From Eucommia ulmoides (taxonomy: Eukaryota > Streptophyta > Magnoliopsida > Garryales > Eucommiaceae), in NCBI GenBank assembly GCA_016647705.1, contig CM028335.1, positions 18,516,905 through 18,580,904 on the forward strand: a stretch of 64,000 nt of DNA, in the 5' to 3' direction. Both the position numbers and the translations under genes were made by a program. Under the pieces are notes generated by a model that saw only the letters and a program-made list of their open reading frames with translations, did not search any database and was not told where the DNA came from. Below, one piece after another: positions 46,432 through 59,431 of the stretch; within the stretch, counting starts at the first letter, position 1, and each line of letters begins with the position of its first letter.

Positions 46432-48004
46432 ATATCTATTGTAAAAATTGGTGTTTGATTAAAAATTCCTATTTTAAATCAATGATAATGAGATAGCTAA
46501 TGTAAAATTCTATCTGAGAAATTATAAAAGAAAAAAAAGAAGAAGATAAAACTGAAACAAATGCATATTTTCCATTCCTCAACGTTCAAGTAAAAGTAAG
46601 ACCAATTTCAAATAAACTACTACAAAAACAAAAGGGTAAAAAACAACCACATTTTTGACAGATATTACAAAAATTTAATGAAAATATTTTCTAAACTATA
46701 TACATAATGTCTACAACCTAAAATAATCATTCATAACAATCAATTAAATTAAAAACCCGCAAATTCTAAACAAAAATCGAAAACAACCCACTTTTCTATC
46801 AAAATCTTGCAAAAATTGAACGAGAAATTTTTTAAACCATAATCAAGACGCTAGCTATCATTACCGATAATCCGTTAAATTAAAAAGCCACAATTTCTAA
46901 AACAATGTTAAAAACTAGGGTTTTTTAATTTTTAGACCTAATTTGGCTCTCTCTCCTCAATTAACCTTTTAAACATAAAGTTTATTATTTAATCCTTTTA
47001 TTATTATTTAGTTTTTATTAGTTAAAAAGAAATTAAATGGACAAATGTAACCTTTTATAACTACTAACAAATGCTACCCCAAACCCTAATGTTAACCTCA
47101 TTTGTTCAGTCGTTCCTCCCTCTCCATTCTTCTGGCGCAAAATCACCTTCACTGAAGGTCGCCGCCGGTTGCTCGTCCTCTATCAGTGCTCGTCCATCAT
47201 CGTCCTCCACCAGTGATCGTCTGTTGTTCGTCATCGTCGTTCGTCTGTCCATAACCGAAGGCATCCCCCGCCACGCTGATCGTAGCTATTCGTCCAGATC
47301 TTGTGGCTATGGACGGCAGCAAAATCGACGCTAGCGAACGCCATTGCTGATTGGTTTGTCGGCGAAAATCAGATTTGTTCGTCCTGATCTATTCATCATC
47401 CAACGACGATCGTCCAGATCTATTCGTCCTCAGCCGTTCGTTCATCGTCGTTTGTCAGCGTTCGTTCCCAGCAATATTTTGACTTAATTTGATTTGATTT
47501 GATTTTTTATTCATGTGATCTTGTGTTATGTGGTTCTGTGAATTTTTTATTTGATTTTTTTCATGTGATCTTGTGTTATGCAAATTTCTATTGATTATTT
47601 TTGTATTCATGTGATTGTTGATTTTTTTTTTTGTTCTTTGTGAATATTCATATGGTGTATTTTGATGTATTTTCTATGTTTTGATGAAAGTAAATATCGG
47701 TGTGTGATTGTGAATATTCATATCGATGTTTTTTTTTATGAATGTTGTGTTTTGGTGAAAATATATATTGCTATGACTATTCATATGGTTGGTAATCAAA
47801 TTGAATTTTTTGATGGATCCAATCTAGACGGTGATGGAAATCACCATTTTGCCGCCACAGTTGTGATTTTGGTGGAGGTTGATTTATTGATTTTTTTTTT
47901 TTTTTATTATTTTGTGTTTGTGAATGTTCATTTATGGTGTTTTTGTGAATATTCATGTGGTTTGACAAAAACGATTACACTGATTTTGTTTTTGTTAATC
48001 TTGT
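46432..48004. other. Gene-free stretch with a repeated roughly 110-bp block
   Basis: Two direct copies near 46667-46770 and 46797-46900 share CAAAAATTGAACGA/ATTTAATGAAA, TTTTCTAAAC and TAACAATCAATTAAATTAAA-like words; a third copy lies at 48745-48850. 47090-47470 is GC-richer with repeated CGTCCAGATC(T)/TTCGTCC words and may be an old gene leader. Frames here have no recognisable homology. Confidence 0.5.
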
Positions 48005-48013
48005 TTTTATTTT

Positions 48014-48248
48014 GGGTTAATTACACTTTATCCCCTTGTGATTTGATCAATTTGTACTTACTTTCTTATAGTTTGAAAATCGTCACTTACCTTTTCTGTG
48101 GTCAAATATTTGGTGCACTTATCCCCCTACATCAGGGGGTAAGTGATTAAAAAATCTGACCACAGGAGGAATAAGTGACGATTTTCAAATTACAGGGGGA
48201 TAAAGTGCAAATTGGCTAAATCAAAGGGGGATAAAGTGTAATTAACCC
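48014..48248. mobile_element. Mutator-type MITE, 235 bp
   Basis: Left end GGGTTAATTACACTTTATCC and right end, reversed, GGGTTAATTACACTTTATCC, identical over 20 bases. Flanked by a perfect 9-bp duplication TTTTATTTT (48005-48013, 48249-48257), although in such T-rich sequence a chance match is possible. Nearly the whole element pairs with itself (GAAAATCGTCACTTA against TAAGTGACGATTTTC). No coding capacity. Confidence 0.9.
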
Positions 48249-48928
48249 TTTTATTTTTTTGTTAATGTTCTTGATTCAGTCGTTTTTTGGGGGAATCTTT
48301 ATTGTTTGATTTTTAGTGGTGCAATTGTGATTTTGGTTTATTGATTGTGATTGTGATTGTTGGATAGTTTTGAACATTCTTGGAAAATATTTATATCGGT
48401 GTTTTTCAATATTTTAGTAAAAATAAACATCGGTGTGTTTGATGAAATGTTCATACTGGTGTGTTTGGCAAAAGTTGTGAATATTCACAGCAATACAATC
48501 CGCCATAAGCACGTATTAAATATTAAAAAGTAGCAAAAATATAAATATACACGTTTTGATTTCTTTACCGAATGTCATTGTATGTAAATAATGAAAAAAT
48601 ATAGTTAATGAACAAATGATTATTTTTCTAAAAATCTATGAGGACTAAATTTTTTATTATGTTAGGTGGAGTTTTATTTTTCAATATATATATATTTCTT
48701 GAAGACTAAATAATAAATTTTCCTAAGAACAACTCATTTTGTTTAATCGAAATCTTGTAAAAATTGAACGAAAAATAAATAAATTAAACTCTATTCACAT
48801 TGTCTACAACCTAAAATAATCATTCCTAACAATCAACTAAAAGAAAAATTCACATATTCTTTATAAAAAAAAAGGGGTGAATTATCCAAAATCCTAACGA
48901 AACTTTCAGAAAAATTTCTTTAACTAAA

Positions 48929-50158
48929 TGTTGGAAAAGTTAGTACATAAATTAATTAAATAGTTATTTATTTTATTAATAATTAATTAGAAATATGAAG
49001 TAAAAAAATGAAGATCAAATAGATCAATGTTTTTTTTTTTGGTTATAGAAACATTCCAGATTAACAAATGATAATACTGAAAGACAGAATAAAGATTGAT
49101 ATTACAGTCTAATTATAAAATAGTAAGTGAAAAAATAAAATGAAGGTACTTACTATATTATCGAACAGAAACAAAAACAAAAATACTAGAAAAAAGGGGT
49201 AGAGACAATCGTTTGACGATTTCTCCTTAAAATATATTTCACCCCCGTTATGGTGCTTATGATTTAAGTGAGCATCTGTCTCTCGAGATGCAATGATCAA
49301 ACAACTACTGGTACTATCAGTGGAAATAAAAAACTCAACGAACTGGAAATATGTTGAACTCTCCCACGAACTCTCAAGAACAATAATGAAAACTCTAAAA
49401 AAACTTTTTGAAGAAATGTAATGCAAGCTTAAATATTGGACTCCTGTATGCCGAGAATGTCAACCCTTTTATAAGGAATAAGACAAGTAATTGAAGGTAA
49501 TGAAGAAGCCCGAAATTCCTAAATTAAGAGGGCACTAAAGAGGAAACAATAATTTTCTGTAGTTACACACCTGAACAGTCTCCAGGTTTATAACTCTCTG
49601 CAGTTACAAATCTATCTGAATAATTAGGCTTTTAGATTATGTTTGGACTTGGATTTTTGGATTATGTATAAAATAAACCTAGTCCACGACAAGCATTCCT
49701 CAAGACCCCAAGGTCACATACCTAGGTCGAGGACCTAGACCTAGGCCCAAGCCCGAGTCTCGCCCAGCCGGACAGGCAGTCGATTGGTCGGTTAGCGGTG
49801 GCGATACGCGCTCGTACAACTATTTATTTTATAGCCTACAGCCTACTTTTTGTCCATATGAATTCAACACCCTAAAAAGCTTACCTCTGAGAGATAACCC
49901 GATCCTTAATAAATGACTTTTCATATTCTTAAGTTACCAATGTGGAATAACTCACATAACACATTAATCAATAACTTCAAGTGGGTACTGTAATGAAGAA
50001 TTTTAATTCACCTTTTGAAATATTCTTACACAAATAAATATATCATATTCATATTCTCAACAAGAAAAATATATTGATATATTCATATGTCCCAAATTCA
50101 AATTGAATCCTACAAATAATTGGGTCACAAAATGCTCAAAAATTATTATTATATAACA
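48929..50158 (-). repeat. 3' LTR of copia element D (1230 bp)
   Basis: Aligns with 57034-58059; shared blocks include GGCAATCGTTTGACGATTTC-type sequence near 49206/57250 and ACAAATAATTGGGTCA near 50112/58012. Contains a (GA)n run near 50215 just outside its end. Confidence 0.88.
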
Positions 50159-53100
50159 TCCTCGACATAAATGAAAATTGATCGAATAAACATTCATATG
50201 AAATGAAGACTCAAGAGAGAGAGAGAGAGAGCTAAAAAATAAATAAACTACATCAGGATAGGTAACTTTTGGATTTGAACTGTTCGGCCGTTGGTGTAAA
50301 CCAAGACAATGGAAATTGCACAATTGTTTTCGAGACGCTTTTCGTTTTATGGTTGCATTCATTTTAACCTTGAACACCCTGGTACTTTATGAGTGCTTCT
50401 AGAGAATTTAACCTTTTCATTCTCCCAGAACCAGCCTAGTTCTCATTCATGTTTGTGATTTTCTATAAAGATTATTCTCCTATACCCCACCTGAAATTTC
50501 TAAGATATAGAAGTTATTAAAAGTCATACTTAACCTTAACCATATTACAGAGATCACTGTTATATCATAGGAATGAACTGTATATTTTGTCTACTCAGTG
50601 ATACACTCACAGTCACCTTCATAATTCAGTTGTCCCTTTGAACCTAGATCTTGGGATCTCCAATCAACTAGGGTTGGGTTGCCATTATGATGACTATTCA
50701 GTAATAGGCTTTAAGTCCATTCCACTCGATAAGTAGTTTAGTCTATCTTGTGTAAAACCTTTAGTTAATGAATTTTCAATATTATCTTTTGATTTAATAT
50801 AATCAAATGCGATAACTCTATTAGAAAGTAACTGTCTCTCAGTATTATGCCTTCAACATATATGTCGAGACTTATTGTTATATATACTACTCTATGTTTT
50901 TTCAAGTTTGATTGGTTATCACAATGTATGCAGATAGTTGGCACAAAACTTAGTCTACATTGGAATATCTTCCAAGAATTGTCGAAGCCACTTTGTTTCT
51001 TCTCCTGTTTTATCTAAAATAATAAATTCAGATTCTATTGTGGATTTGGAAATACAAATTTGCTTAGAGAATTTTCATGACACAATAGCTTCTTCTAATA
51101 TAAAGACATATTTGCTCCTGAATTTGATGTCTTTATTATCAGATATCCAACTTGTATCAATGTACTCTTCAAGTACTGTTAAATATCTCGTGTAATACAA
51201 ACCATGATTTTGAGTATATCTTAGATATCTCAAAAGTCTCACTATACCTTTCTAGTGTTCTCTACCTGGATTACTAGCGAACCTGTTTAATTTATTTATT
51301 GTGTAAGCAATATTAGGTCTTATACAATTTATTATGTATTAAGAATACTCAAACTGAGATATACTCTTACTAGTATTCTTAGAAAGATGTTGATTAACAT
51401 CTATGGGTGTTCTGGCTATACCTGAATCATCCTTATTAAAATTGTCAAGGATCTTCTGAATGTAATGAAATTGAGATAAGATCAATCATTCGGATATTCT
51501 TGAAATTTTAATTCCAAGAATGACAAATGTTTTTCCTAAATCCTTTATTTTAAATTTATTTGTTAACATTTGTTTGGTAGATTTGATAATCTATTCACTC
51601 CTACCAATAATAAGCATGTTATCTACATAAAAGTATACAATAACGTAACAAGACTCTGTTGTTATATACACACACACTTGTCATGTTTATTGATTTTAAA
51701 ATTATTTAACAATGTAATATTGTCAAATTTCTTATATCATTGTTTTAGCGCATGCTTTAATCCTTACAAGGATTATAAAATTTATCACACTTTATTCTCT
51801 TTTCCAAGAATCACAAATTCTTATGGTTGTTCCATATAGATTTCTTCATCTAATTCGCCATTCAAGAATGCAGTATTAACATCCATTTTATGTATCTTAA
51901 AATTATGCATAATTGCTATTGCTATTATGTATAGACGTGATTTTTGTTACTGGTGAATAAGTATCAAAATAATATATATCTTTTCTTTGCTTGTAACCTT
52001 TAACTACAAGTCTTATTTTATATTTGTAAATTGATCCATTTGCTTTCATATTTTTCTTAAAGATCCATTTACATCTTAGTGGTCTCGTTTCAGATGGAAG
52101 ATCCACTAATTCCCAAGTATGATTTTGTAAGACAAACTAAATTTTATTATTTACAACTTCTTTTGAAAGATGTGCTTCAAGCATAGACATAGCCTCCCCA
52201 AAAGTTTGAGGTTCATATCCTATTATATAGGTAAAAAAACCAGGACCAAAATATTTCAAAACTTTTTTTTTTACTACGTTTAGATTTAATTTCATCTTCT
52301 TGAAAATTACTAGATGTAGTATTACTAATTCACTTTAAAAAACTCAACTCAATAAGAGTCTTACAAAGAAAAATATTCTCAAAGAATGATGCATTTCTCA
52401 ATTCAATAATTTTGTTCTCATGCACATTTTTAATTTCTAATTTATGAACCAAAAATCGATATGTGCTACTACTTTTGTGCATGTCCAATGAATACACTAG
52501 TTTTTTTGTCTTATTTTAACCTGCTGGATTAGGTACCATTTTCGCAAGACACCTCTATACTTTAAAGTATGAATATAAGGCTTTCTGCCTTTCCACAATT
52601 CATAAGGGGTCTTATTTAATTTCTTGTGAGATAATTTATTTAAAACAAATTTCGTTGTTAAAAAATCCTTCCCCATAAGTTTTGAGATATACCAGAATTT
52701 ATTAACAAAGAATTCATTATTTATTTTAAAGTTCTGTTATTTCTCTCAACAATTACATTTTGCTGAGATGAATAAGATGTTGTAGTTTGGTAAATAATTT
52801 CATGTGGTGCACACAATTCACCAAAAGGTGAAACATATTCTCCACATTTATCACTACGTAACACTTTAATCTTTTTGCTAAGTTGATTTTAAACTTCAGT
52901 CTTATAATGTACAAACACTTCTAGTGCTTCATCTTTACTTCTTGAAAAATAAACGTAATAATATCTTTTACAATCATCAATAAAAGTAACAAAGTATTTT
53001 TTTCACCTCTAATTTGTACAAATTTTAAATCACAAACATCTATATGCATTAACTCTAGATGTTCTATTTTTCGTTCAATTGAATAAAAAGGAAGTTCAAG

Positions 53101-53275
53101 TCAATTTTGACTCCACACAACTCTCACATTTATGACTTATATTATCTTGACTTTAAAAATTAAATTCATATTAATTAATTTATGTAATGTAAAGTATCAT
53201 AATTAACATATTCTAAGCGATCATACCACACATCCAAAGACTCAATCAAATAAGTAGAAAAAATACTGATTTCAT

Positions 53276-53300
53276 TATTATTATTATTATTATTATTATT
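53276..53300. repeat. (ATT)n microsatellite within copia D
   Basis: About eight ATT units at 53276-53300 inside the pre-integrase area. Confidence 0.9.
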
Positions 53301-54485
53301 TGGGATTACAGTGATAACATTGAATTTGAAAAGAAATTCATTCATATAGAGTTTTTCAACATATGTGCCACTCTTAGTAAGTACAAATTTATCATACTCA
53401 ATTACTAGTATAAATCCCTTCTTACTCAGCAACAATCTAGAAATTAGATTCTTACGGATATTTGGTACATACAGTACATCATTCAAAGTAAGTTCCTTAC
53501 TAGAGTTCATCGTTAGCCCGACATTTCCCTGTCCTTCAACCTTAGAAGTTGAAGAATTTTCCATATATTGCTTATCCCTAGATTTTACCGGCTAATAAGC
53601 GGTGAACATCTTATTATCTGAGCATATGTGATGAGTAGCACTAGTATTCACATACGACTCTCTCGGATTGTCAATGAGATTGACTTCAGATACAATTATT
53701 AAGAAATTCATTTTGGAAACCTCATTAGTAAGATTTTCTACTTCAGTTACATGAGTCTAGTTATAGGTTTCTTACTATTCGGTATAACTTTTTTACGATA
53801 ATCTTGAGCACGATGTCCCAACTTTCCACAAGTACAACAGTTGTCCTTGAACTTTTTGTTCGCAGCTCCGTTGCTTAAGCTTGATTCAATTTACTTTCTT
53901 TTCTTGAAGGATTTGTGAGTGTCTATGACATGGGCTTTTGATATTATAGAATAACAATCCTCATGTTTATAAGAGATCTGGTACTCTTCTTAGATTTTCA
54001 ATTTGAGAAAAAGGTCTTCAAGAGTCATTTCTTTTCATTTGTGCTTGAGATAATTCTTAAAATTAACCTAAGATAATAGCTACTTCTCAATCACAGCTGT
54101 CGTTTGGAAAGACTCACTAAGATTCATTCCCTCTGCATGAATGACATGTAGTAGAACTTGGAGCTCTTTAGTCTATCTAATGACTATCTTTGAGTCCACC
54201 ATTTTATAGTCCAGAAATCTTTCAACAATGAATTCCTTAGTCCCAGCATCTTCAGTCTTATACTTCTTTTCTAGGAACTATCATAGTTCTTTAGCCAACG
54301 TGAACAAGCAATACACATTATAGAGTGTAATACTCAATTTATTCAGAACATAGTTCTTACATAGGAAATCAGAGTGTTTCCATGCATCAACAACAGCTAC
54401 AACCTGAGTATCAGACTGTTTAGTCATGGCAGGAGCATCTTCGAGGAGGAACCTTGCCAGGTTTAATATTGTCAGATAAAACAAC

Positions 54486-56759
54486 ACGTTGAATCCAAGA
54501 TTTTGATGAACAATTAAATATTGATGTTTTGGGTAGAACTAATTATTTTATCAAAGTGTTTCAGATTTATAAGTTCCAAACATGTGATTAAGAAGAAAGA
54601 CCTCATGAAGAAAACATAAAGGGTACAAGATGGATACAATTAAGATATGAAGAGTTTTGAAGATCCTGGAGGAAAATAGGTAAAAACAACTCTCTACTTA
54701 TATACTCTTAATGTAACCCGAATTAGGATCACACATGACACTTTAAATGAGTTAATTATATGTGTGTTATGATAAGAAATGATAAGTTCAAGATCTTAAA
54801 ATGAAATATTATATGTGCTCCTTATATAAAATGAAATTGATAATTGACCTAATTGGAAAACTTGTTCTAAAGTATAAAAAATTGTATTTTCGTGTGAATT
54901 TGGTCAACTGAGAAAAGCAATCGGTCAACCAAATCAAACAATGAGTTTTGGAGCTGAAATAAGGTGCTATTAATCTAGTCGGTTAACCGTTTGAAACAGT
55001 GGCTGAAGTGGCGAAGGAAGTGAGCATACTGATCCAATCGGTCAACCAAATGAAATGGGTCGGTTAACCATTTGAGTCAAAGGGAGAATTGAAGGAAAAT
55101 TGAATCACTTTGATCCAATCGGTCACCCGATTAGAGGTAGTCGGCCAACCGACTAGGCTAAAGCCAATGGTTGAAATATGGTGCGGGATTTATCGGTCAA
55201 TCGATCGTCAGGGCTCAGTTAACTAACTGAGTTGGTTGAGGTTTCGTGTGACTTGGTCTCTTGGTAAAAAACTATCCAATTTTTAGAATTCCAAGGGAGA
55301 GATTTGGGAGATTTGAACCTAATTAAAATATGATCTACCTATTCTATTATCCCTATTGATTTGGTCCACATACTTATGGATTCTCTTAATTTAAATAGAT
55401 TAATACTTTCTATTTGTATGGTTTTAAATTGAGAATTATTTTATGGAATTATTTGAGAGAATTGAAAGATATTTTCAAGTAAAATACTCCTAAATTGAAA
55501 TGTTATCATATATGGGTCCAAAAGTGTCTTTTAGAGGCATATATTTGAAAAACTAGCCGTTGGACGGTTTGATATTTGTTTATTAATATAGACATGCAGA
55601 AATTGAAATCAATACATCAAGAACAATCAGTTCAAGCTATTCTAAGAGTTATATTTTTACTGAGATTTTTGTGAGAGATTTATTTTACGTTCTTGATCTA
55701 AAGCGCTTGTAGTTTAGGGTCACCGACTTGTGTTCTATTGCGATACTATCATTATCTTCAGTGTTTCCCGGTAAGATCTTTTCAAACTTTGTTAGTTTCT
55801 TTGAAGTTATATTTTTATTTGATTGTTTGGTTTAAGATTGTTTAGAAAATTATTTTAAACTTAAAATCCTGAAATTCTTTTTAAACGATTTTATTTTATT
55901 AACTAATTTCGTGTTTTAAATTGTGCTACCCACTTTATTACAGATTTTATTTGCCACACATTATTTCTATCACGTAGTAATTATTCGGGACATTAATCGA
56001 ATATATTTGTATTGAGGTGGTAGAAGCTCCTTGTGGGAAGAAAGTTACATTTTTTTTATTTGTGAGTTTGAGCAGATTAGATATGTTTGGGACGGTGTCT
56101 AGTCAGGGTAATTAGGTTTCGATATTTTTTCTGTGAAAATGATTAGGGTTTGATCTTTGTCTTGCAAAAAAGTTTGATTATTCTTTTCCCTTGAAAAGAA
56201 TTAGGTTTTGATTTTTTCTATAATAGAATTAAGTAATTGTAAAGGTTCTTCCTAAATCAGAGAAAATGATAAGTGTAAAAGTGTAAGAAAGCGGTAGGTT
56301 TGATTTTTAACCTGTTAAAATAATTAAGTTTTGATCATTCCTATAATAGAATTAGGTTAGTCTTGAACTTGATAAAAAGATAAGATTCTTCCTAAGCCTG
56401 GGAAAAGGATAATTGTAAAGGTTGATTTTGAGCCTGTAAAAAGAATTAAAATTATAAGGGTTTGATTCCTACATGGGAAAAGAATCAGGGGTTTAGCGGA
56501 TTGCGAATCTCCGTGGAGCTCGGGGGGTAGGATGTAGGTAAAAGTAGCTTACCGAACTAGAATATATTATTGTGTACTGCATTTATTATTTTCTTATATT
56601 GTGTTTAGGTGTGCATTTAGTATTAAACACATTTCTGCTACGTATAAAGATAATAATCTATTTAGAAAAATTGATTATTTGTGTTTAAAAGAATAAATTG
56701 TTTAAATTTGGTAACTACCTAATTCACCTCCTCCCTCTTGGGTAACTCTTTGGGCCAAT
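54486..56759 (+). mobile_element. Probable solo LTR (copia, SIRE-like) inside copia element D
   Basis: A 2.27-kb block without coding capacity interrupts the gag part of copia D; the words ACAACA stand on both sides (54480-54485, 56760-56765). It has repeated TCGGTCAACC/TCGGTTAACC words (54900-55260), repeated AGAATTAGGTTTTGAT-like words (56140-56480), and an end ACCTAATTCACCTCCTCCCT + CTTGGGTAACTC, the typical close of SIRE-class LTRs. No internal region or partner LTR is present, so it looks like a solo LTR left by recombination. Class is inferred from style, not from coding sequence. Confidence 0.6.
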
Positions 56760-57033
56760 ACAACATCTTCTATTACCATCTCTTGAAGAAGTTTTCATTA
56801 AACTTCTTCGGCTTTTCTCCATATGAAGTAGGCATTGGACGCGCAACATGCACAATCACAGCAGGTGGTGTGACAGCTTAATTTGCATCTGCAATAGCGC
56901 TAACAACAATATCATTTGAAAAATACGTATTTCTTGAAATAAAGGTAATAAAAAATATATGAATTTTTATTACCGGAATGTTGATTCAGCAAAACCAGAA
57001 TTGTATATGAATATTAGAAATATACTTTAAGAT

Positions 57034-58059
57034 TGTTGAAAAAGTTAGTTCAGGAATTAATTAAATAATATATTAGAAATATGAAAAAATAAAGATGAAA
57101 CAGATCAAATTTACTTGTCAATTAACGTATGATAACACAAAAAAACATAATGGAGATTGATATTACGGTCCAATTATAAAATAATAAATAAAAAAAATAA
57201 GAACAAGGTATTTAGTGTATTATCAAATAGAAACAAAAACAAAACTACTAGAAAAAATGATCGAGGCAATCGTTTGACGATTTCTCCTTAAAGTACATTT
57301 CGCCCCTGCTACGGTGCTTACGGTTTAAGTAAGCGTCTGCCTCTTAGGATATAACGATCAAACAGTTGCTGATACCAGCACTGAAAACTAAAAACTCAAC
57401 AAATTAAAAATATGTTGAACTCTCACAATAACTCTCAAGAATAACAAGGAATTCTCTCAAAAAAATTATGCAGTTACACACCTGAACAGTCTCAAGATTT
57501 GTAACTCTTTGCAGTTACAATTTTTTTTTAACAGTAAGGCTTTTCAATTCTGTTTGGGCTCGAAGTTTAGATTATGTATATTACATACCAAGTTCAAACC
57601 AAACATTTCTCAAGACCCCAAGGCCACAAGCCCAAGACCTAGGACTCGGATCCGAGCTCAGCCTGGCCAGGTGGGCCAACGGGCGGTTGGTCAGCGGCGA
57701 TATGTTTGCCCGTGTGACTTTATCTATTTTATAACATATAGTCTACTTTATGTCTATATCAATTCAACGACCTAGAGAGCTTACCTCCAAGAGATAACTT
57801 AAGTCTTAAAAAATGACTTTTCATATTCTTCAGTTACTAATATGAGATAACTCACACAACACATCAATCAACAATTTCAAGTAGGTACTTTAGTGAACAA
57901 TTTTAATTCACACCTTAAATTATTTTTACATAAATAAATATTTCACATTCTTCGCCTCTCCAAGGAAAATGTATTAGTATAATCATATTTTCCAAATTAA
58001 GATTGAGTTTTACAAATAATTGGGTCATAAAATACCTAAAAAATTATTTTTACATAACA
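57034..58059 (-). repeat. 5' LTR of copia element D (1026 bp)
   Basis: See element D. This copy is about 200 bp shorter than its partner, lacking a segment that lies near 49400-49560 in the other copy. It is the LTR nearest the CNOT10-like gene, about 1.4 kb upstream of its start codon. Confidence 0.88.
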
Positions 58060-59140
58060 TTAAACACAATTCAAGCCAAATTCAACATAGAACACTGTAC
58101 TATCATCACAAGCAACTCAAAAAAAAAAACTTGCACGGTTCAATTGCAACAAAAAAAGGAGAAACTGAAGAAAAATCAATAAACTAGCCTAAAGTTCTGA
58201 AATGCCATGATATCCAAAGAAGAAGAAGCTAGGCAGAGATTGACCAACGACGAGGATAAAGATGAAAGATTACTACGACGATGATTGTTGGTTCAGATCA
58301 AGACGAAGAAAAAGAAGAGAAAAATGATGGAATGAACGAAGGTGATAGCATGACAAAGGAAATCTGGGCTTTATTAATCATGCAAAAACCACTATTCGAA
58401 TAACGCTTTCACTTAAATAAAAGATCTAATTGAAATAGTGCCTTTCATTCAAAAAACACTTAACCATGTTTAAAAAAATATGTTCTTATAGTAAAAAGCT
58501 CTATTTAAAATAGAGTTTTCTTCACGAAGATGCTATTTCAAATAATGCTTTAATTAAAAAAAAAAAAAAAAATTAGGTGGAAGCACTATTTAAGGTAGCG
58601 TCTTCTTGACACATGGGAAATAAATTCTCAAGTACCACCAATTGCACTATAAGCGGAATTGAAGTCGCGGTATTAGAATTTGGTACGAATGCACGTATTT
58701 TATATAAGTTCATTTTTTTTTGTTTTTTCAGGGAGGTGTGTCCGAATCAGATTATGCACATCTCCTTTAATCACTTTCCCAGGAGATTGAGATTGAATGC
58801 TCCCCAAAAAAATTAAATTTTAGTTGGCAAAAAAAATATTTTCCCGTGCGTATTCGACTAACCCCTTTGTTATTTAGATTCATTTCCAATTTCAAGTTTA
58901 AGATTCTAATTTTGTGTAACCAAACATTACTCAGGTAGATACAATTAAATAAAACATTTTTCTAATAAATCCCAGAGATCAACACCCCAACATCACAAAT
59001 TTTCTGTTCTTTTTCCTCATTTAATCATATTTATTAATTTTAATAATTTGTTTTGTTTTGTTTTTCTGGATTCTCCACCCAGAAATTACTCTCCTTTCTC
59101 CCTCTAGATTTTCTCTCTCTATCCCTACTCATTTTTCCTC
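58060..59140. other. Upstream region of the CNOT10-like gene
   Basis: Between 58390 and 58610 four or five related palindromic words recur (CACTATTCGAATAACGCTTTC, CTCTATTTAAAATAGAGTTTTC-like, GCTATTTCAAATAATGCTTT, GCACTATTTAAGGTAGCGTC), interrupted by a poly-A run. The last 100 bp before the gene are a C/T-rich patch (59070-59140, TCTCCTTTCTCCCTCTAG), typical of plant core promoters lacking a TATA box. Confidence 0.5.
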
Positions 59141-59431
59141 CCGTATATGAAAAATCCTACTCTCTATAAATCAACGCATCGCAGTCGATACGAAGGTTTG
59201 GCTAAACAAACGCCTACGTATCCAACTGTTCAATCTCCTTCTCTATTCGATGGCTTAGGGTTTCAAGTCTGCACGGTCTAAAAGTCTGTCGAATTTCAGA
59301 TTCGAATGTGAACGACTCTGTTCAGATTGTGTTTCCAGTTTGAATCGAGTCTTTGGAGTTTAAAGGTACGTTTTTTGGGGGTTCGCGCTAGGCATTTCAG
59401 TTTGTTGGGGATTAGATTGGCCGATCTGTGA
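59066..59431 (+). promoter_or_regulatory. Pyrimidine-patch promoter and 5' leader of the CNOT10-like gene
   Basis: A C/T-rich patch (59080-59145) is followed by a GC-richer leader with TTAGGGTTTCAAG and two short upstream frames before ATG 59432. The Y-patch is a common plant core-promoter feature; the start site itself is inferred. Upstream ATGs near 59148, 59250 and 59306 could damp translation. Confidence 0.45.

Larger units (their letters stand above)
48929..58059 (-). mobile_element. Ty1/copia element D, minus strand, both LTRs, interrupted by a solo LTR
   Basis: The LTRs are 57034-58059 (5' end of the element) and 48929-50158 (3' end). On the plus strand both start TGTTG(G/A)AAAAGTTAGT and end ATAACA. 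The 1230-bp copy has a segment the 1026-bp copy lacks. Flanks CTAAA and TTAAA are a target duplication with one difference. On the minus strand one finds gag (about 56950-56766 and 54485-53900), a zinc-knuckle area (about 53840), pre-integrase (53564-53175), integrase (to about 52500), reverse transcriptase (52130-51400, with the PLRCKWIFK and FDTYSPVTKI motifs) and RNase H (about 51250-50940). Copia order, Tnt1-like relatives. It is old, with many breaks. Confidence 0.88.

Noticed and set aside
47071-47334. Ser-rich 87-codon open frame
   Set aside because: Composition follows repeated CGTCC/TCGTC words and no domain is recognisable; no splice or conservation evidence.
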